Assembly (NCBI RefSeq): GCF_030296555.1
Contig: NZ_AP027728.1
Coordinates: forward strand, 434,001-498,000
Direction: 5' to 3'
DNA length: 64,000 bases
DNA from: Microbacterium suwonense
GTDB taxonomy: Bacteria > Actinomycetota > Actinomycetes > Actinomycetales > Microbacteriaceae
Shown: positions 1 to 12,007 of the stretch, piece after piece
Layout of the letters: every line of letters starts with the position of its first letter
Position numbering within the stretch: position 1 is the stretch's first letter
Made by a program: the position numbers and the translations under genes
Notes under the pieces: generated by a model
What the model was told of the DNA's origin: nothing
What the model saw: the letters and a program-made list of their open reading frames with translations, nothing else
Databases searched by the model: none

Positions 1-764
1 AGGAGCGCCGGGCCGCGATCGGCGGCCTGATCCGGCAGCACGGATCGCTGGATGATGCGCTGGAGCTGTGGCGCACCGGCTCGCTGCGCCTGGCCGAGCT
101 CGACGACGACGGCGACCGCATCGAGCGGCTCACCACCGAGGCCGCGCAGGCTCGTGCCGCGTTGGATAAGGCCGCCGCCGCCCTCACCGCCGCCCGCACC
201 GAGGCGGCCGTGCGCCTGTCTGAGAAGGTCACCGAGGAGCTGCACGCACTCGCGATGCCGGATGCCCGGCTCGAGGTGCGCGTGTCGCCGGGCCCGGAGT
301 CGACGCACGGCCGCGATGAGGTGGCGATCCTGCTGGCGCCGCATCCCGGCGCCGAACCGAGGTCGGTGTCGCGCAGCGCGTCCGGCGGTGAGCTCTCCCG
401 CGTGATGCTGGCCATCGAGGTCGTCATCGCCGGCACCGATCCGGTGCCCACCTTCGTGTTCGACGAGGTGGATGCCGGAATCGGCGGCGCCGCCGCCATC
501 GAGGTCGGCCGACGGCTGGCCACGCTCGCCCGCACCGCACAGGTGATCGCCGTGACGCACCTGGCGCAAGTCGCGGCGTTCGCCACCAACCACCTCTCGG
601 TGGTGAAGTCCAACGACGGATCCGTCACCGCCTCCAGCGTCACCCGACTGGCAGGAGAGCAGCGCGAGGCTGAGATGGCCCGGCTGCTGTCCGGACTCGC
701 TGATTCGGATGCCGCACTCAGCCACGCCCGCGAACTCCTGAGCCTGGGCTCGGAATCGAACTGA
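1..764 (+). CDS. recN: DNA repair protein RecN, C-terminal part (5' truncated by window)
   Basis: Open from base 3 with no start in the window; about 253 residues of a protein normally near 560-580. RecN is an SMC-like ATPase acting at DNA double-strand breaks. The C-terminal ATPase half is clear: the ABC signature SASGGELSRVMLAIE, the Walker B stretch TFVFDEVDAGIGG and the switch histidine in AVTHLAQVAAFA. The start of the visible part (roughly residues 1-75) is the end of the coiled coil. It lies 14 bases upstream of pyrG, as in other actinobacteria where recN and pyrG are close neighbours. Confidence 0.96.
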   Translation, partial: ERRAAIGGLIRQHGSLDDALELWRTGSLRLAELDDDGDRIERLTTEAAQARAALDKAAAALTAARTEAAVRLSEKVTEELHALAMPDARLEVRVSPGPESTHGRDEVAILLAPHPGAEPRSVSRSASGGELSRVMLAIEVVIAGTDPVPTFVFDEVDAGIGGAAAIEVGRRLATLARTAQVIAVTHLAQVAAFATNHLSVVKSNDGSVTASSVTRLAGEQREAEMARLLSGLADSDAALSHARELLSLGSESN

Positions 765-772
765 TAGGATAA

Positions 773-3041
<2,269 letters not shown>

Positions 3042-3042
3042 T

Positions 3043-3944
3043 GTGCAGCTCGATCGTGCGCTGAACGCCTATCTTCGCCACATCACGATCGAGCGCGGCC
3101 TGTCCGAGCACTCCATCGCTGCCTACCGGCGCGATCTGAACGGCTACGTCGACTGGCTCGCCGCACAGGACATCGAGACGACGGATGCCATCACCCAGGC
3201 GGTCGTGGCGGCGTTCATCGCTGAGCGCTCGGCCGCCGATCCGCCGCCGGCGGCGACGAGCCTGGCGCGCCTGCAGTCCTCCGTGCGTGGGTGGCACCGC
3301 TTCCTGGCACGGGAGGGCATCGACCAGGACGACCCGACTGGCCGGCTGCGGCCGCCGAAGACGCCGCGCCGACTGCCCAAGGCGCTCACCATCGAGCAGG
3401 TCGAGCAGCGCTGGCGGCGCCCTCGCCGGACGAGCCCCTCGGCATCCGCGATCGCGCCCTGCTCGAGCTGCTGTACGCGACCGGTGCGCGCGTCTCCGAG
3501 GCCGTCTCGCTCGATGTCGACGACCTCGCCTATGGTGACGTGCTGCGGCTGCGCGGCAAGGGCGACAAGGAGCGCATCGTGCCGATGGGCTCCTACGCGC
3601 GGGCGGCCGTCGACGCCTACCTGACCCGGGTGCGTCCTTCGCTGGCGGCGAAGGGGAAGGCGACCGCGCGGCTGTTCCTCGGTGCGCGAGGAGCGCCGCT
3701 GTCGCGTCAGAGCGCCTGGCTGGTCATCCGCGCCGCCGCGGAGAGCGCCCAGATCACCGCGGAGGTCTCGCCGCACACGCTGCGGCACTCCTTCGCGACG
3801 CATCTGCTGCAGGGCGGCGCCGACGTCCGCGTCGTGCAGGAGCTGCTCGGGCACGCCTCGGTGGCCACCACGCAGATCTACACGCACGTCTCGGTGGACA
3901 CTCTGCGCGACATCTACGCCACCTCGCATCCGCGCGCCCGCTGA
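3043..3944 (+). CDS. xerD: Tyrosine recombinase XerD (frameshifted in this sequence)
   Basis: Site-specific recombinase that resolves chromosome dimers at dif with XerC. The first 120 residues (core-binding SAM-like domain, from the GTG at 3043, one base after the previous stop) are in one frame; the catalytic domain continues one frame back after about 3408-3411. Adding one base there (for example CAG-GCG instead of CAGCG) gives a continuous protein of about 300 residues. Catalytic residues are present: Arg in ATGARVSE, Lys in [22 protein letters not shown] and the Tyr in TTQIYTHV. Because the residues are intact and the length is normal, I read the break as a sequencing error. Confidence 0.88.
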
Positions 3945-4013
3945 GCATCCCCGTCGGGCACGCCGCGGGCGCTCCCGTCCGCGTGCCGGGACTGCGCGCA
4001 CCTGCCCTGCGGC

Positions 4014-4019
4014 TACAAT
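4014..4019 (+). promoter_or_regulatory. -10-like hexamer TACAAT upstream of parA
   Basis: TACAAT stands 30 bases before the parA GTG, in the 104-base spacer after xerD. It is one of the best -10 matches in this run of genes. I do not see a good -35 at the right distance, so the call rests on the hexamer and its location. Confidence 0.4.
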
Positions 4020-4048
4020 CGAGCAAGCACGAACGAGCAGGAGCACTG

Positions 4049-4939
4049 GTGGCGGAGAAGGCGACGAAGTCCGGATCGAAGGCGACGAAGGGGGACGACA
4101 CCCCCATCGGCCCGACCGGTCGTCCCTACCACGGCTTCGACATCCCCGCGCCGCTGGACTCGCATGGGCCCGCGCGCATCATCGCGCTGTGCAATCAGAA
4201 GGGCGGCGTCGGCAAGACGACCACCTCGATCAACCTGGCGGCCGCGCTCGCCGAGTATGGACGCAAGGTGCTGGCCGTCGACTTCGACCCGCAGGGCGCG
4301 CTGTCGGCCGGCCTGGGCATTCCGACCCACGACGTGCCGACCGTGTACGACCTGCTGCTGGACACCAAGCGCGATCCGCGCGAGGTCATCGTGCACTCCG
4401 CGACCGAGAACCTCGACGTGCTGCCGGCCAACATCGACCTGTCGGCGGCCGAGGTGCACCTGGTCAACGAGGTCGCCCGCGAGACGATCCTCTCCCGCGT
4501 GCTGCGGCACGTCACCGGGGAGTACGACGTCATCCTCATCGACTGCCAGCCCTCGCTCGGCCTGCTCACCGTCAACGCATTGACGGCTGCACACGGTGTG
4601 CTGATCCCGCTGGAGTGCGAGTTCTTCGCGCTGCGCGGCGTCGCGCTGCTCATCGAGACCATTGACAAGGTGCGCGACCGGCTCAACCCGTCGATCACGC
4701 TGGACGGACTGCTCGCCACGATGTACGACTCGCGCACCCTGCACTCCCGCGAGGTGCTGGAGCGCGTCGTGGAGGCCTTCGGTGACGACGTGCTGGAGAC
4801 CGTGATCGGCCGCACCGTGAAGTTCCCCGACGCGTCCGTGTCGGGGGTGCCCATCACCGAGTTCGCGCCGGAGCACGCAGCCGCCCAGGCCTACCTGCGA
4901 CTGGCGCGGGAGCTGGTCGCCCGTGGCGCCGTCGCCTGA
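4049..4939 (+). CDS. ParA family ATPase beside scpAB (chromosome segregation)
   Basis: 296 residues from a GTG with GGAG eight bases upstream. The deviant Walker [18 protein letters not shown], Walker A' VDFDPQGAL and DVILIDCQPSLGLLTVNAL are all present, after a basic N-terminal tail of about 45 residues. This is the Rv1708 homologue that precedes scpA and scpB in many actinobacteria, not the ParA next to parB and oriC. ATP-driven DNA or protein positioning is the likely role, probably linked with the condensin kleisin encoded next. The stop overlaps scpA by 17 bases. Confidence 0.93.
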   Translation: MAEKATKSGSKATKGDDTPIGPTGRPYHGFDIPAPLDSHGPARIIALCNQKGGVGKTTTSINLAAALAEYGRKVLAVDFDPQGALSAGLGIPTHDVPTVYDLLLDTKRDPREVIVHSATENLDVLPANIDLSAAEVHLVNEVARETILSRVLRHVTGEYDVILIDCQPSLGLLTVNALTAAHGVLIPLECEFFALRGVALLIETIDKVRDRLNPSITLDGLLATMYDSRTLHSREVLERVVEAFGDDVLETVIGRTVKFPDASVSGVPITEFAPEHAAAQAYLRLARELVARGAVA

Positions 4940-5822
4940 GGACGCTCCTGCCGTTCAGGACGCTCCCGTCGCCGAGGACGCGCGGGGCGTCGACGACGCT
5001 CCTGTCGAGGACGCTCACGTCGCGGGCGCCCACGTCGAGGACGCCGGGTTCCGGGTGTCGCTGTCGAACTTCGACGGCCCGTTCGATCTGCTGCTGAACC
5101 TGATCTCCAAGCACGAGCTCGACATCACCGAGGTCTCGCTGAGCAAGGTGACCAACGAGTTCATCTCGTACCTGCGGGAGCTGGACGGCGAGGAGGAGCT
5201 CGAGCAGGCCTCGGAGTTCCTGGTCGTGGCGGCGACCCTTCTCGACATGAAGGTGGCGGGGCTGCTGCCGCAGGGCGAGCTGGTGGATGCCGAGTCTGTG
5301 GCGCTGCTGGAGGCCCGCGACCTGCTGTTTGCACGCCTGCTGCAGTACCGCGCCTTCAAGGAGGTCTCGGCGTGGTTCGCGCGCTGCCTGCAGCGGGAGG
5401 ATCGGCGGCACGTGCGCGCAGTGTCGCTGGATGAGAAGCACCGCCGACGGACCCCGGAGCTGGTGTGGTCGCTGAGCGTCGACGACTTCGCGGCGATCGC
5501 ACTGCTGGCCTTCGCGCCCAGGGAGATCCCCACGGTGGGGCTGGATCACCTGCACGCGCCGCTGGTGAGCATCCGGGAGCAGGCCGCGGTCGTGGTCACG
5601 TTGCTGCGCAGCACCGAGTCGCTGACCTTCCGCGAGCTGGTCAGCGGCGTGAACGAGGCGGGGATCGTCGTGGCGCGCTTCATCTCGGTGCTGGAGCTGT
5701 ACCGGCATGCCGCGCTGTCCTTCGAGCAGCTGGAGCCGCTGGGCGAGCTGACCCTGCGCTGGTCGGCGGAGAACTGGTCCGACGAGCAGCTCGCGACCCT
5801 CGGCGCGGACTACGACAAGTGA
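4923..5822 (+). CDS. scpA: Segregation and condensation protein A (kleisin)
   Basis: Kleisin subunit of the SMC-ScpAB condensin that compacts and separates chromosomes. 299 residues. The conserved core starts near residue 40 with FRVSLSNFDGPFDLLLNLI and ELDITEVSLSKVT, and ends in the winged-helix region near VARFISVLELYRHAAL. Residues 5-40 are an unusual acidic, repetitive tail built of degenerate DAPVxD/EDAxV units, encoded by repeated gaggacgctcc(t/c) words. GTG at 4923 lies inside parA. An in-frame start nearer the core would remove this tail, so the start is less certain than the gene. Confidence 0.94.
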   Translation: MAPSPEDAPAVQDAPVAEDARGVDDAPVEDAHVAGAHVEDAGFRVSLSNFDGPFDLLLNLISKHELDITEVSLSKVTNEFISYLRELDGEEELEQASEFLVVAATLLDMKVAGLLPQGELVDAESVALLEARDLLFARLLQYRAFKEVSAWFARCLQREDRRHVRAVSLDEKHRRRTPELVWSLSVDDFAAIALLAFAPREIPTVGLDHLHAPLVSIREQAAVVVTLLRSTESLTFRELVSGVNEAGIVVARFISVLELYRHAALSFEQLEPLGELTLRWSAENWSDEQLATLGADYDK

Positions 5823-5829
5823 GGCGACG

Positions 5830-6510
5830 ATGACCGACGAGCAGACAGTGACGGACGACGAAGCTGTGGTGGATGACGCGGCTGTGGCTGGTGAGCAGAC
5901 AGTGGCCGATGGACAGGTACTGGATGCCGGTGCGGCACCTGACACGACCTTGGAGACTCCGCTCGCGGAGCGGGTCGAGGCGATCCTGCTGATCATCGAC
6001 GAGCCGATCGCCCTGGTCGCTCTCGCCGCCGCCGTGCACGCCCCGGTGCCCGCCGTGCGGCAGACTCTGGAGTCCCTTGTCGAGGACTACGACGGCCGGG
6101 GCAGAGGGCCGCGCCGCGGTTTCGAGCTGCGCGAGGTGGGTGGCGGGTGGCGCCTCTACGTGCGCGAGGAGCACGATGATCTGGTCGCCGAGTTCATCGG
6201 CGGTCAGGCCCCGGCGCGTCTGTCGCAGGCGGCGTTGGAGACCCTCGCCGTGATCGCCTACAAGCAGCCCGTCACGCGCGGACAGGTGGCATCCATCCGT
6301 GCCGTGAACGTCGACTCGGTGGTGCGCACCCTGCTCGCGCGCGGGCTGATCACCGAGCTGTTCGCGGATGCCGAGACCGGAGCCATCAACTACGGCACCA
6401 CCGATCAGCTGCTGCAGCACCTCGGGATCAATTCGATCGACGAGCTGCCTCCGATCTCGCCGCTGCTGGACGACGGCGCCGAGGGATTCGACGAAGGGAC
6501 TCTGCGGTGA
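5830..6510 (+). CDS. scpB: Segregation and condensation protein B
   Basis: Winged-helix partner of ScpA and SMC. 226 residues. Core features are LAERVEAILLIIDEPI (near residue 48), RLSQAALETLAVIAYKQPVTR and AVNVDSVVRTLLARGLI, the usual ScpB signatures. The first 45 residues are acidic and low in complexity (TDEQTVTDDEAVVDD and similar). ATG at 5830 follows scpA by 7 bases. The last eight codons (GFDEGTLR) and stop form the beginning of a 71-bp tandem repeat that fills the spacer to rluB. Confidence 0.95.
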   Translation: MTDEQTVTDDEAVVDDAAVAGEQTVADGQVLDAGAAPDTTLETPLAERVEAILLIIDEPIALVALAAAVHAPVPAVRQTLESLVEDYDGRGRGPRRGFELREVGGGWRLYVREEHDDLVAEFIGGQAPARLSQAALETLAVIAYKQPVTRGQVASIRAVNVDSVVRTLLARGLITELFADAETGAINYGTTDQLLQHLGINSIDELPPISPLLDDGAEGFDEGTLR

Positions 6511-6641
6511 GGATCTCGCGACGAGACGGTGTCGAGACTGGATTCCGCGCCGACGGATTCGACGAAGGGACTCTGCGGTGAGGATCTCGCGACGGGACGG
6601 TGCCGAGGCTGGATTCCGCGCCGAAGGATTCGACGAGGAGT
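6484..6641 (+). repeat. 71-bp tandem repeat spanning the scpB stop and the rluB leader
   Basis: Copy 1 is 6484-6554 and copy 2 is 6555-6625; they differ at only four positions. A third partial copy (GGATTCGACGA) starts at 6626 and runs into the Shine-Dalgarno of rluB. The unit begins with the last scpB codons. Because 71 is not a multiple of three, the second copy of those codons is out of frame. The unit contains short inverted segments (CGAC...GTCG; TCTCG...CGAGA), like REP-type intergenic repeats. Confidence 0.9.
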
Positions 6642-6647
6642 ACTTCG

Positions 6648-7463
6648 ATGACCGGTGCGGAAGGGACGGCATCCGCTGAGGGCGTGCGGCTGCAGAAGGC
6701 GCTGGCGAACGCCGGGGTCGCCTCGCGGCGCGTGATCGAGCAGTACATCGTGGAGGGCCGCATCCGGGTGAACGGGCGCACCGTCACCGAGCTGGGCACG
6801 CGCATCGACCCGGACAGCGACCTGATCGACGTCGACGGCACCGCCGTGCAGCTGGACGTCTCCAAGCGCTATGTGATGCTCAACAAGCCCACCGGCATCT
6901 ACAGCACCATGCGCGACGAGAAAGGCCGGCCCGATCTGCGTCGCTTCACCAAGGACTGGCCGGAGCGGCTGTACAACGTGGGCCGGCTGGATGCCGAGAC
7001 CAGCGGTCTGCTGATCCTCACCAATGACGGCGATCTGGCCCACGTGCTCGCGCATCCGTCGTTCGGTGTCACGAAGGTGTACATCGCCAAGGTCGCCGGC
7101 ACCGTCACTGCGCAGACGATCGCCACGCTGACCCGCGGCTTCGACCTGGAGGACGGCCCGATCAAGGCCGACAAGGCGCGTCTGCTGGATGCATCGAAGG
7201 GTTCGGGACCGGGTTCCGCGTCGAGTCTGGTGGAGCTGACCCTGCACTCCGGACGCAACCGCATCGTGCGCCGGATGATGGCCGCGGTGGGGCATCCCGT
7301 CGAAGAGCTCGTACGCCGGCAGTTCGGCCCGCTGCACCTGGGAACCCTCCCGGCGGGGAAGGCCAGGGAACTGACTAAAATCGAACGTGGCGCGCTGCTG
7401 ACCCTCTCGCGCCAGGATTCACCTGCGGCCGCGGGAGACGACGACAAGCAGGAGACCGAGTGA
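6648..7463 (+). CDS. rluB: 23S rRNA pseudouridine synthase, RsuA/RluB family
   Basis: 271 residues. It has an S4 RNA-binding domain at the N-terminus (EGVRLQKALANAGVASRRVIEQ) and the pseudouridine synthase core with the catalytic Asp in NVGRLDAETSGLLILTNDG, followed by LHSGRNRIVRRMMAAVGHPV. The protein isomerises a uridine in large-subunit rRNA. ATG 6648 is chosen for its GAGGAG at 6634-6639; this site appears to be built from the end of the tandem repeat. The stop overlaps the tyrA GTG. Confidence 0.95.
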   Translation: MTGAEGTASAEGVRLQKALANAGVASRRVIEQYIVEGRIRVNGRTVTELGTRIDPDSDLIDVDGTAVQLDVSKRYVMLNKPTGIYSTMRDEKGRPDLRRFTKDWPERLYNVGRLDAETSGLLILTNDGDLAHVLAHPSFGVTKVYIAKVAGTVTAQTIATLTRGFDLEDGPIKADKARLLDASKGSGPGSASSLVELTLHSGRNRIVRRMMAAVGHPVEELVRRQFGPLHLGTLPAGKARELTKIERGALLTLSRQDSPAAAGDDDKQETE

Positions 7464-8572
7464 GCGATTCCACGAACGCCCGCGCTGCGCGCGTGTCCGG
7501 GACCGTGCGCATCGTCGGCGCCGGCCTGCTCGGCTCCAGCATCGGCCATGCGCTGCGCGCTCTCGACGTCGACGTCGTGCTCGCCGACGCCTCGCCCTCG
7601 CAGCTGCGGCTGGCGATCGACTACGGCGCCGGCCGTGCGGAGCGCGAAGACGACAACCCGAGCCTGATCGTGGTGGCGGTGCCCCCGGATGTCACGGCGG
7701 ACGTCATCCAGGCCGAGCTCAAGGCCTACCCGGATGCCGTCGTCACGGACGTCGCCAGCGTCAAGCTGGAGCCCTTCGACCAGCTGCGACGGCGCGGCGT
7801 GGATCTGACGCGGTACATCGGCTCGCATCCGCTGGCCGGGCGTGAGCGCGGCGGGGCGATCTCTGCTCGTGCCGACCTGTTCGTGGGTCGTCCGTGGGTG
7901 GTGTGCCGCGACGAGGAGACCCGTGCGGCCGATCTCTCGCTCGTCGAGGCCCTCGCGCTGGACCTCGGCGCGATGCCGCTGGAGATGACTCCGGAGGAGC
8001 ACGATCACTCGGTCGCGCTGACCTCGCACGTGCCGCAGGTGGTCGCGAGCCTGCTGGCGGCCCGCCTGGCATCCGCCGACGAGGACGCGCTGCGACTGGC
8101 AGGGCAGGGCGTGCGCGACACGACCCGCATCGCCGCATCCGCTCCTGAGCTGTGGGTGCAGATCCTCAGCGCGAACGCGGAGCCGGTGGTCGAGGTGCTC
8201 GATGCGCTCGCCGCCGACCTGCGCGACGTCTCGGATGCCCTGCGCGAGCCGAACGCACCCGGCGCCCGCCGCAGGGTGGCGGATGCCATCAAGCACGGCA
8301 ATGAGGGCGTCGAACGGCTGCCGGGCAAACACGGCCAGAACCGCCGTTTCGAGCAGCTCGTCGTGATGGTCGACGACACTCCCGGCCAGCTGGGCCGCCT
8401 GTTCGGCGAACTGGGCGAGCTGGGCGTGAACGTCGAAGACCTGCGCCTGGAGCACTCCCCGGGCGCGCAGTTCGGCCTGGCCGACATCAGCGTGGCGCCG
8501 GCCGCGCTGCGCGGCGCCATCGAGGGACTGGAAGCACGCGGCTGGCGGATTGCGGGGAACACCAATGACTGA
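7460..8572 (+). CDS. tyrA: Prephenate dehydrogenase with C-terminal ACT domain
   Basis: Makes 4-hydroxyphenylpyruvate for tyrosine synthesis. 370 residues. The Rossmann motif [13 protein letters not shown] lies near residue 20, the substrate-site histidines are in [12 protein letters not shown] and [13 protein letters not shown], and an ACT domain ([22 protein letters not shown]) covers about residues 295-365, which suggests feedback control by an amino acid. The GTG start overlaps the rluB stop by 4 bases, and the end overlaps cmk by 8. A tyrA between rluB and cmk is common in Microbacteriaceae. Confidence 0.93.
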   Translation: MSDSTNARAARVSGTVRIVGAGLLGSSIGHALRALDVDVVLADASPSQLRLAIDYGAGRAEREDDNPSLIVVAVPPDVTADVIQAELKAYPDAVVTDVASVKLEPFDQLRRRGVDLTRYIGSHPLAGRERGGAISARADLFVGRPWVVCRDEETRAADLSLVEALALDLGAMPLEMTPEEHDHSVALTSHVPQVVASLLAARLASADEDALRLAGQGVRDTTRIAASAPELWVQILSANAEPVVEVLDALAADLRDVSDALREPNAPGARRRVADAIKHGNEGVERLPGKHGQNRRFEQLVVMVDDTPGQLGRLFGELGELGVNVEDLRLEHSPGAQFGLADISVAPAALRGAIEGLEARGWRIAGNTND

Positions 8573-9284
8573 GGCCTCTGAGTCGGCGCACCGCGCCGAC
8601 AAGTTCATCGCCATCGACGGGCCGGCCGGCTCCGGCAAGTCCAGCGTGTCCAAGGCCATCGCTCGCAGGCTCGGCTACGGCTACCTCGACACCGGCGCCG
8701 CCTACCGGGCGCTGGCCTGGCAGGTGCTCGAGCGAGGTGCGGACACCGCCGATGCCGATGCCGTGCGATCGGCAGCATCCGATTTCCCTCTGATTCAGCG
8801 CCTCGACCCCGACGACCGGCACGTGCTGGTGGGGGATGCGAACGTGACCGACGCGATCCGCGACCCTCGGGTGTCGGCGGCCGTGAGCGGCGTCGCCCGT
8901 GTGCCCGAGGTGCGGGTGCAGGTGAACGAGATGTTCCGGCGGATGGTGGCCGAAGCCGACTATCCCGCCGTGGTCGTCGAGGGCCGTGACATCACGACCG
9001 TCGTCGCCCCGGATGCGCCCGTGCGCATCCTGCTGACCGCCGCCCCTGAGGTGCGTGCGGCGCGCCGGGCCGGTGAGCTCGGCGGATCGGATCCGGTGGC
9101 CGTCGCGGCGGCACTGCACAAGCGCGACGCTTCCGACAGCAGCGTGGTCGACTTCCTCAACGCCGCACCCGGCGTGGACGTCGTCGACTCGACAGAACTC
9201 GATTTTTCCCAGACCATCGATGCCGTGCTCGCCGTGATCGAGCGCCGCCGCGATGCCGACAAGGAGCGCCACCATGGCCGATGA
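8565..9284 (+). CDS. cmk: Cytidylate kinase
   Basis: Phosphorylates CMP and dCMP. 239 residues. P-loop [16 protein letters not shown] near residue 19, [13 protein letters not shown], and the CMP-binding [11 protein letters not shown] are present, with a C-terminal helix rich in Arg and Asp. ATG 8565 overlaps the tyrA stop, and the 3' end overlaps der by 11 bases, so tyrA-cmk-der are probably co-translated. Same order as Rv1712-Rv1713. Confidence 0.96.
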   Translation: MTEASESAHRADKFIAIDGPAGSGKSSVSKAIARRLGYGYLDTGAAYRALAWQVLERGADTADADAVRSAASDFPLIQRLDPDDRHVLVGDANVTDAIRDPRVSAAVSGVARVPEVRVQVNEMFRRMVAEADYPAVVVEGRDITTVVAPDAPVRILLTAAPEVRAARRAGELGGSDPVAVAAALHKRDASDSSVVDFLNAAPGVDVVDSTELDFSQTIDAVLAVIERRRDADKERHHGR

Positions 9285-10797
9285 AGAGTACGAGGGCGGT
9301 CCCGACCACCTCGCCGAGAAGATGGCCGAGCTCGACGAGCAGCTCGCCGAGCAGCGTGCGGAGCTGATGCGCGGCACGCTCGCCGACTACGAGTTGGACG
9401 ACGACGATCAGCAGCTGCTCGAGGGCGCCACGCGCGGTGAGGACGGCATCGAATACCTGCCGGCGCTGCCGGTGGTCGCGATTGTGGGGCGTCCGAACGT
9501 CGGCAAGTCCGCGCTGGTGAACCGCATCCTCGGCCGCCGTGAGGCCGTCGTGGAGGACACCCCTGGCGTCACCCGCGACCGGGTCACCTACAAGGCCGAG
9601 TGGATGGAGAAGCGGTTCTCGCTGGTGGACACCGGCGGGTGGGAGCCGGATGCCAAGGGCATCGACCGCTCGGTGGCGGCCCAGGCCGAGGTCGCGATCG
9701 ACCTGGCCGACATGGTGCTGTTCGTCGTGGACGCGAAGGTCGGCGCGACCTCGACCGACGAGCACGTCGTGAAGCTGCTGCGCAAGAGCGGCAAGCCGGT
9801 GTTCCTGGTCGCGAACAAGATCGACGACGCGCGACAGGAGCCCGAGGCTGCGGCACTGTGGAATCTGGGCCTGGGCGAGCCGTACCCGGTCTCGGCCATC
9901 CACGGGCGCGGCGTCGCCGATCTGCTCGACCTCATCGTCGAGAAGCTTCCCGAGGTGTCGACGGTCGCCAAGGCCGAGATCGGCGGACCGCGCCGCGTCG
10001 CCATCCTGGGGCGTCCGAACGTGGGCAAATCCTCGCTGCTGAACAAGGCGGCGGGGGAGGAGCGCGTGGTCGTCAACGACCTGGCCGGCACCACCCGCGA
10101 CCCGGTGGACGAGATCGTCGAGCTCGGCGGGAAGATGTGGCGGCTGGTCGACACCGCCGGCATCCGCCGTCGCGTGCACCTGCAGCAGGGGGCCGACTTC
10201 TACGCCTCGCTGCGCACCTCCGCCGCGCTGGAGAAGGCCGAGGTGGCCGTGGTCGTGCTGGATGTGAGCCAGCCGATCAGCGTGCAGGACCTGAACATCA
10301 TCGACATGGTGCTCGACTCGGGTCGTGCGCTGGTGCTCGCATTCAACAAGTGGGATCGCCTCTCGGACGAGGACATGGAGAACTCCGAGCGCCGCCGATA
10401 CCTGGAGCGCGAGATCGAGCAGGACCTTGCGCACGTCGCCTGGGCCCCGCGGGTGAACATCTCGGCGAAGACGGGCCGGCACTTCGACCGGCTCGTGCCG
10501 GCGCTGGAGCGCGCGCTGGAGAACTGGGATCGTCGCATCCCCACCGGCAAGCTCAACGCCTTCCTCACCGAGCTCGTCGCCGCCAATCCGCATCCGCTGC
10601 GCGGCGGCAAGCAGCCGCGCGTGCTGTTCGGCACCCAGGCGGCAACGCGTCCGCCGACGTTCGTGCTGTTCACGACCGGATTCCTCGACCCCGGGTATCG
10701 CCGGTTCATCCAGCGCCGACTCCGCGAGCTGTACTCCTTCGAGGGCACGCCGATCGTCATCAACATGCGCGTCAGGGAACGGCGCCAGCGCAAGTAG
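9274..10797 (+). CDS. der: Ribosome assembly GTPase Der (EngA)
   Basis: 507 residues with two GTPase domains: G1 [15 protein letters not shown] (near residue 72), DTGGWEP and NKID, then G1 [15 protein letters not shown] (near residue 248), DTAGIRRR and NKWD. A C-terminal KH-like domain contains [18 protein letters not shown]. Der acts in 50S subunit maturation. An acidic helical N-terminal extension of about 65 residues precedes the first G domain, as in many actinobacterial Der proteins. ATG 9274 (AAGGAG upstream) lies inside cmk. Confidence 0.96.
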   Translation: MADEEYEGGPDHLAEKMAELDEQLAEQRAELMRGTLADYELDDDDQQLLEGATRGEDGIEYLPALPVVAIVGRPNVGKSALVNRILGRREAVVEDTPGVTRDRVTYKAEWMEKRFSLVDTGGWEPDAKGIDRSVAAQAEVAIDLADMVLFVVDAKVGATSTDEHVVKLLRKSGKPVFLVANKIDDARQEPEAAALWNLGLGEPYPVSAIHGRGVADLLDLIVEKLPEVSTVAKAEIGGPRRVAILGRPNVGKSSLLNKAAGEERVVVNDLAGTTRDPVDEIVELGGKMWRLVDTAGIRRRVHLQQGADFYASLRTSAALEKAEVAVVVLDVSQPISVQDLNIIDMVLDSGRALVLAFNKWDRLSDEDMENSERRRYLEREIEQDLAHVAWAPRVNISAKTGRHFDRLVPALERALENWDRRIPTGKLNAFLTELVAANPHPLRGGKQPRVLFGTQAATRPPTFVLFTTGFLDPGYRRFIQRRLRELYSFEGTPIVINMRVRERRQRK

Positions 10798-10936
10798 CCG
10801 GGGCGGTGTAGGGAGCCGGGCCGGCGTTGGCAGTCGGGCTGGGTGTTCGTTCCGTTCCCGGGGATAATGGGAGCGGATGCCATGATCCCGGCATCCGTAT
10901 CCGCTCGGCCCACGAGGCCCGCTGAAGGAGACTGCG

Positions 10937-12007
10937 ATGACGCACACCCTGCCCCTGCCCGATTTCGCCCACGAGCGCGTGGAGGTGATCACGGGCCGCC
11001 GCAGTGGCCTGTTCATCGCGGTCGCGCTGCATTCGTCGGTGCTCGGCTCGGCCCTCGGCGGTGCGCGGCTGTGGACCTATCCGCACTGGAGCGATGCCCT
11101 CGGCGACGCCCTGCGGCTCTCGGCCGCGATGACACTGAAGAATGCGGCGGCCGGTCTGGACGCGGGCGGCGGGAAGTCGGTGATCCGTCTGGAGCCGGGG
11201 GAGACGCTGGATGCCGATCGTCGCCGCGATGCCTTCCTGGACCTGGGCGATGCCGTCGAACTGATGGGCGGGCTGTACCGCACGGCTGAGGATGTCGGAT
11301 CGACCACGGATGACATGCTCACGGTCAGCGAGCGCACGCAGCACGTCGTGGGCCTGCCCTCGACCGTCGGAGGCTCGGGCGAGCCGGCCGGTCCGACCAG
11401 CCTGGGTGTGTACGCCTCGCTGCTCGCCGTGCTGGAGCGGGTGACCGGATCGGCATCCGCCGAGGGCCGCCGTGTGACGATCTCGGGCCTCGGACAGGTC
11501 GGCGGGCGACTCGCGACGCGTCTGGCCGAGCAGGGTGCGCAGCTGACTGTGACCGACATCAACCCGGCCCGGCGCGCGTTCGCCGCCGAGCTCGGGGCGA
11601 CGTGGGTGGAGCCGGGCACTGAGCACCTGGTGAGCGGCGATGTGTTCGTGCCGGCGGGGATCGGTGGCGTGCTCACCGACGAGGTCATCGACGCACTGGA
11701 TGTGAGGGCCGTCTGCGGCCCGGCGAACAACCCGCTGGCCGATCATTCGGGCGCCGACCGTCTGGCCGGGCGCGGGATCCTCTACGCACCAGACTTCGTC
11801 GTCAACGCGGGCGGGGTGATCTACCTGGACCTGGAGGCCAAGCAGATCGGGTCGAGCGATGAGATCATGGCCCGCGTCGCGGGGATCGGCGACACGGTGC
11901 GCACGATCCTGGACGATGCCGAGGCGCGCGGCGTGACTCCACTGCAGGCCGCGGAAGAGCTCGCGGCGTCGCGGTTGCGTGCGGGGGCTGAGGTGGGTGC
12001 GCGCTGA
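10937..12007 (+). CDS. Leucine/valine/phenylalanine-type NAD-dependent amino acid dehydrogenase
   Basis: 356 residues of the Glu/Leu/Phe/Val dehydrogenase family, catalysing reversible oxidative deamination. The substrate side has MTLKNAAAGLDAGGGKSVI and TAEDVGSTTDDM; the C-terminal Rossmann domain has GLGQVGGRLATRLAEQ (near residue 185), PAGIGGVL, CGPANNPL and DFVVNAGGVI. The hydrophobic substrate class is inferred from length and motifs; leucine/valine dehydrogenase is the best guess. ATG 10937 is preceded by AAGGAG. It is separated from der by 139 bases and likely has its own promoter. Confidence 0.88.
   Translation: MTHTLPLPDFAHERVEVITGRRSGLFIAVALHSSVLGSALGGARLWTYPHWSDALGDALRLSAAMTLKNAAAGLDAGGGKSVIRLEPGETLDADRRRDAFLDLGDAVELMGGLYRTAEDVGSTTDDMLTVSERTQHVVGLPSTVGGSGEPAGPTSLGVYASLLAVLERVTGSASAEGRRVTISGLGQVGGRLATRLAEQGAQLTVTDINPARRAFAAELGATWVEPGTEHLVSGDVFVPAGIGGVLTDEVIDALDVRAVCGPANNPLADHSGADRLAGRGILYAPDFVVNAGGVIYLDLEAKQIGSSDEIMARVAGIGDTVRTILDDAEARGVTPLQAAEELAASRLRAGAEVGAR

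Noticed and set aside
9157..11016. Long - strand frame opposite der (619 codons)
   Set aside because: It is antisense to the conserved der gene and has His/Arg/Val-rich shadow composition; no family match in its sequence.
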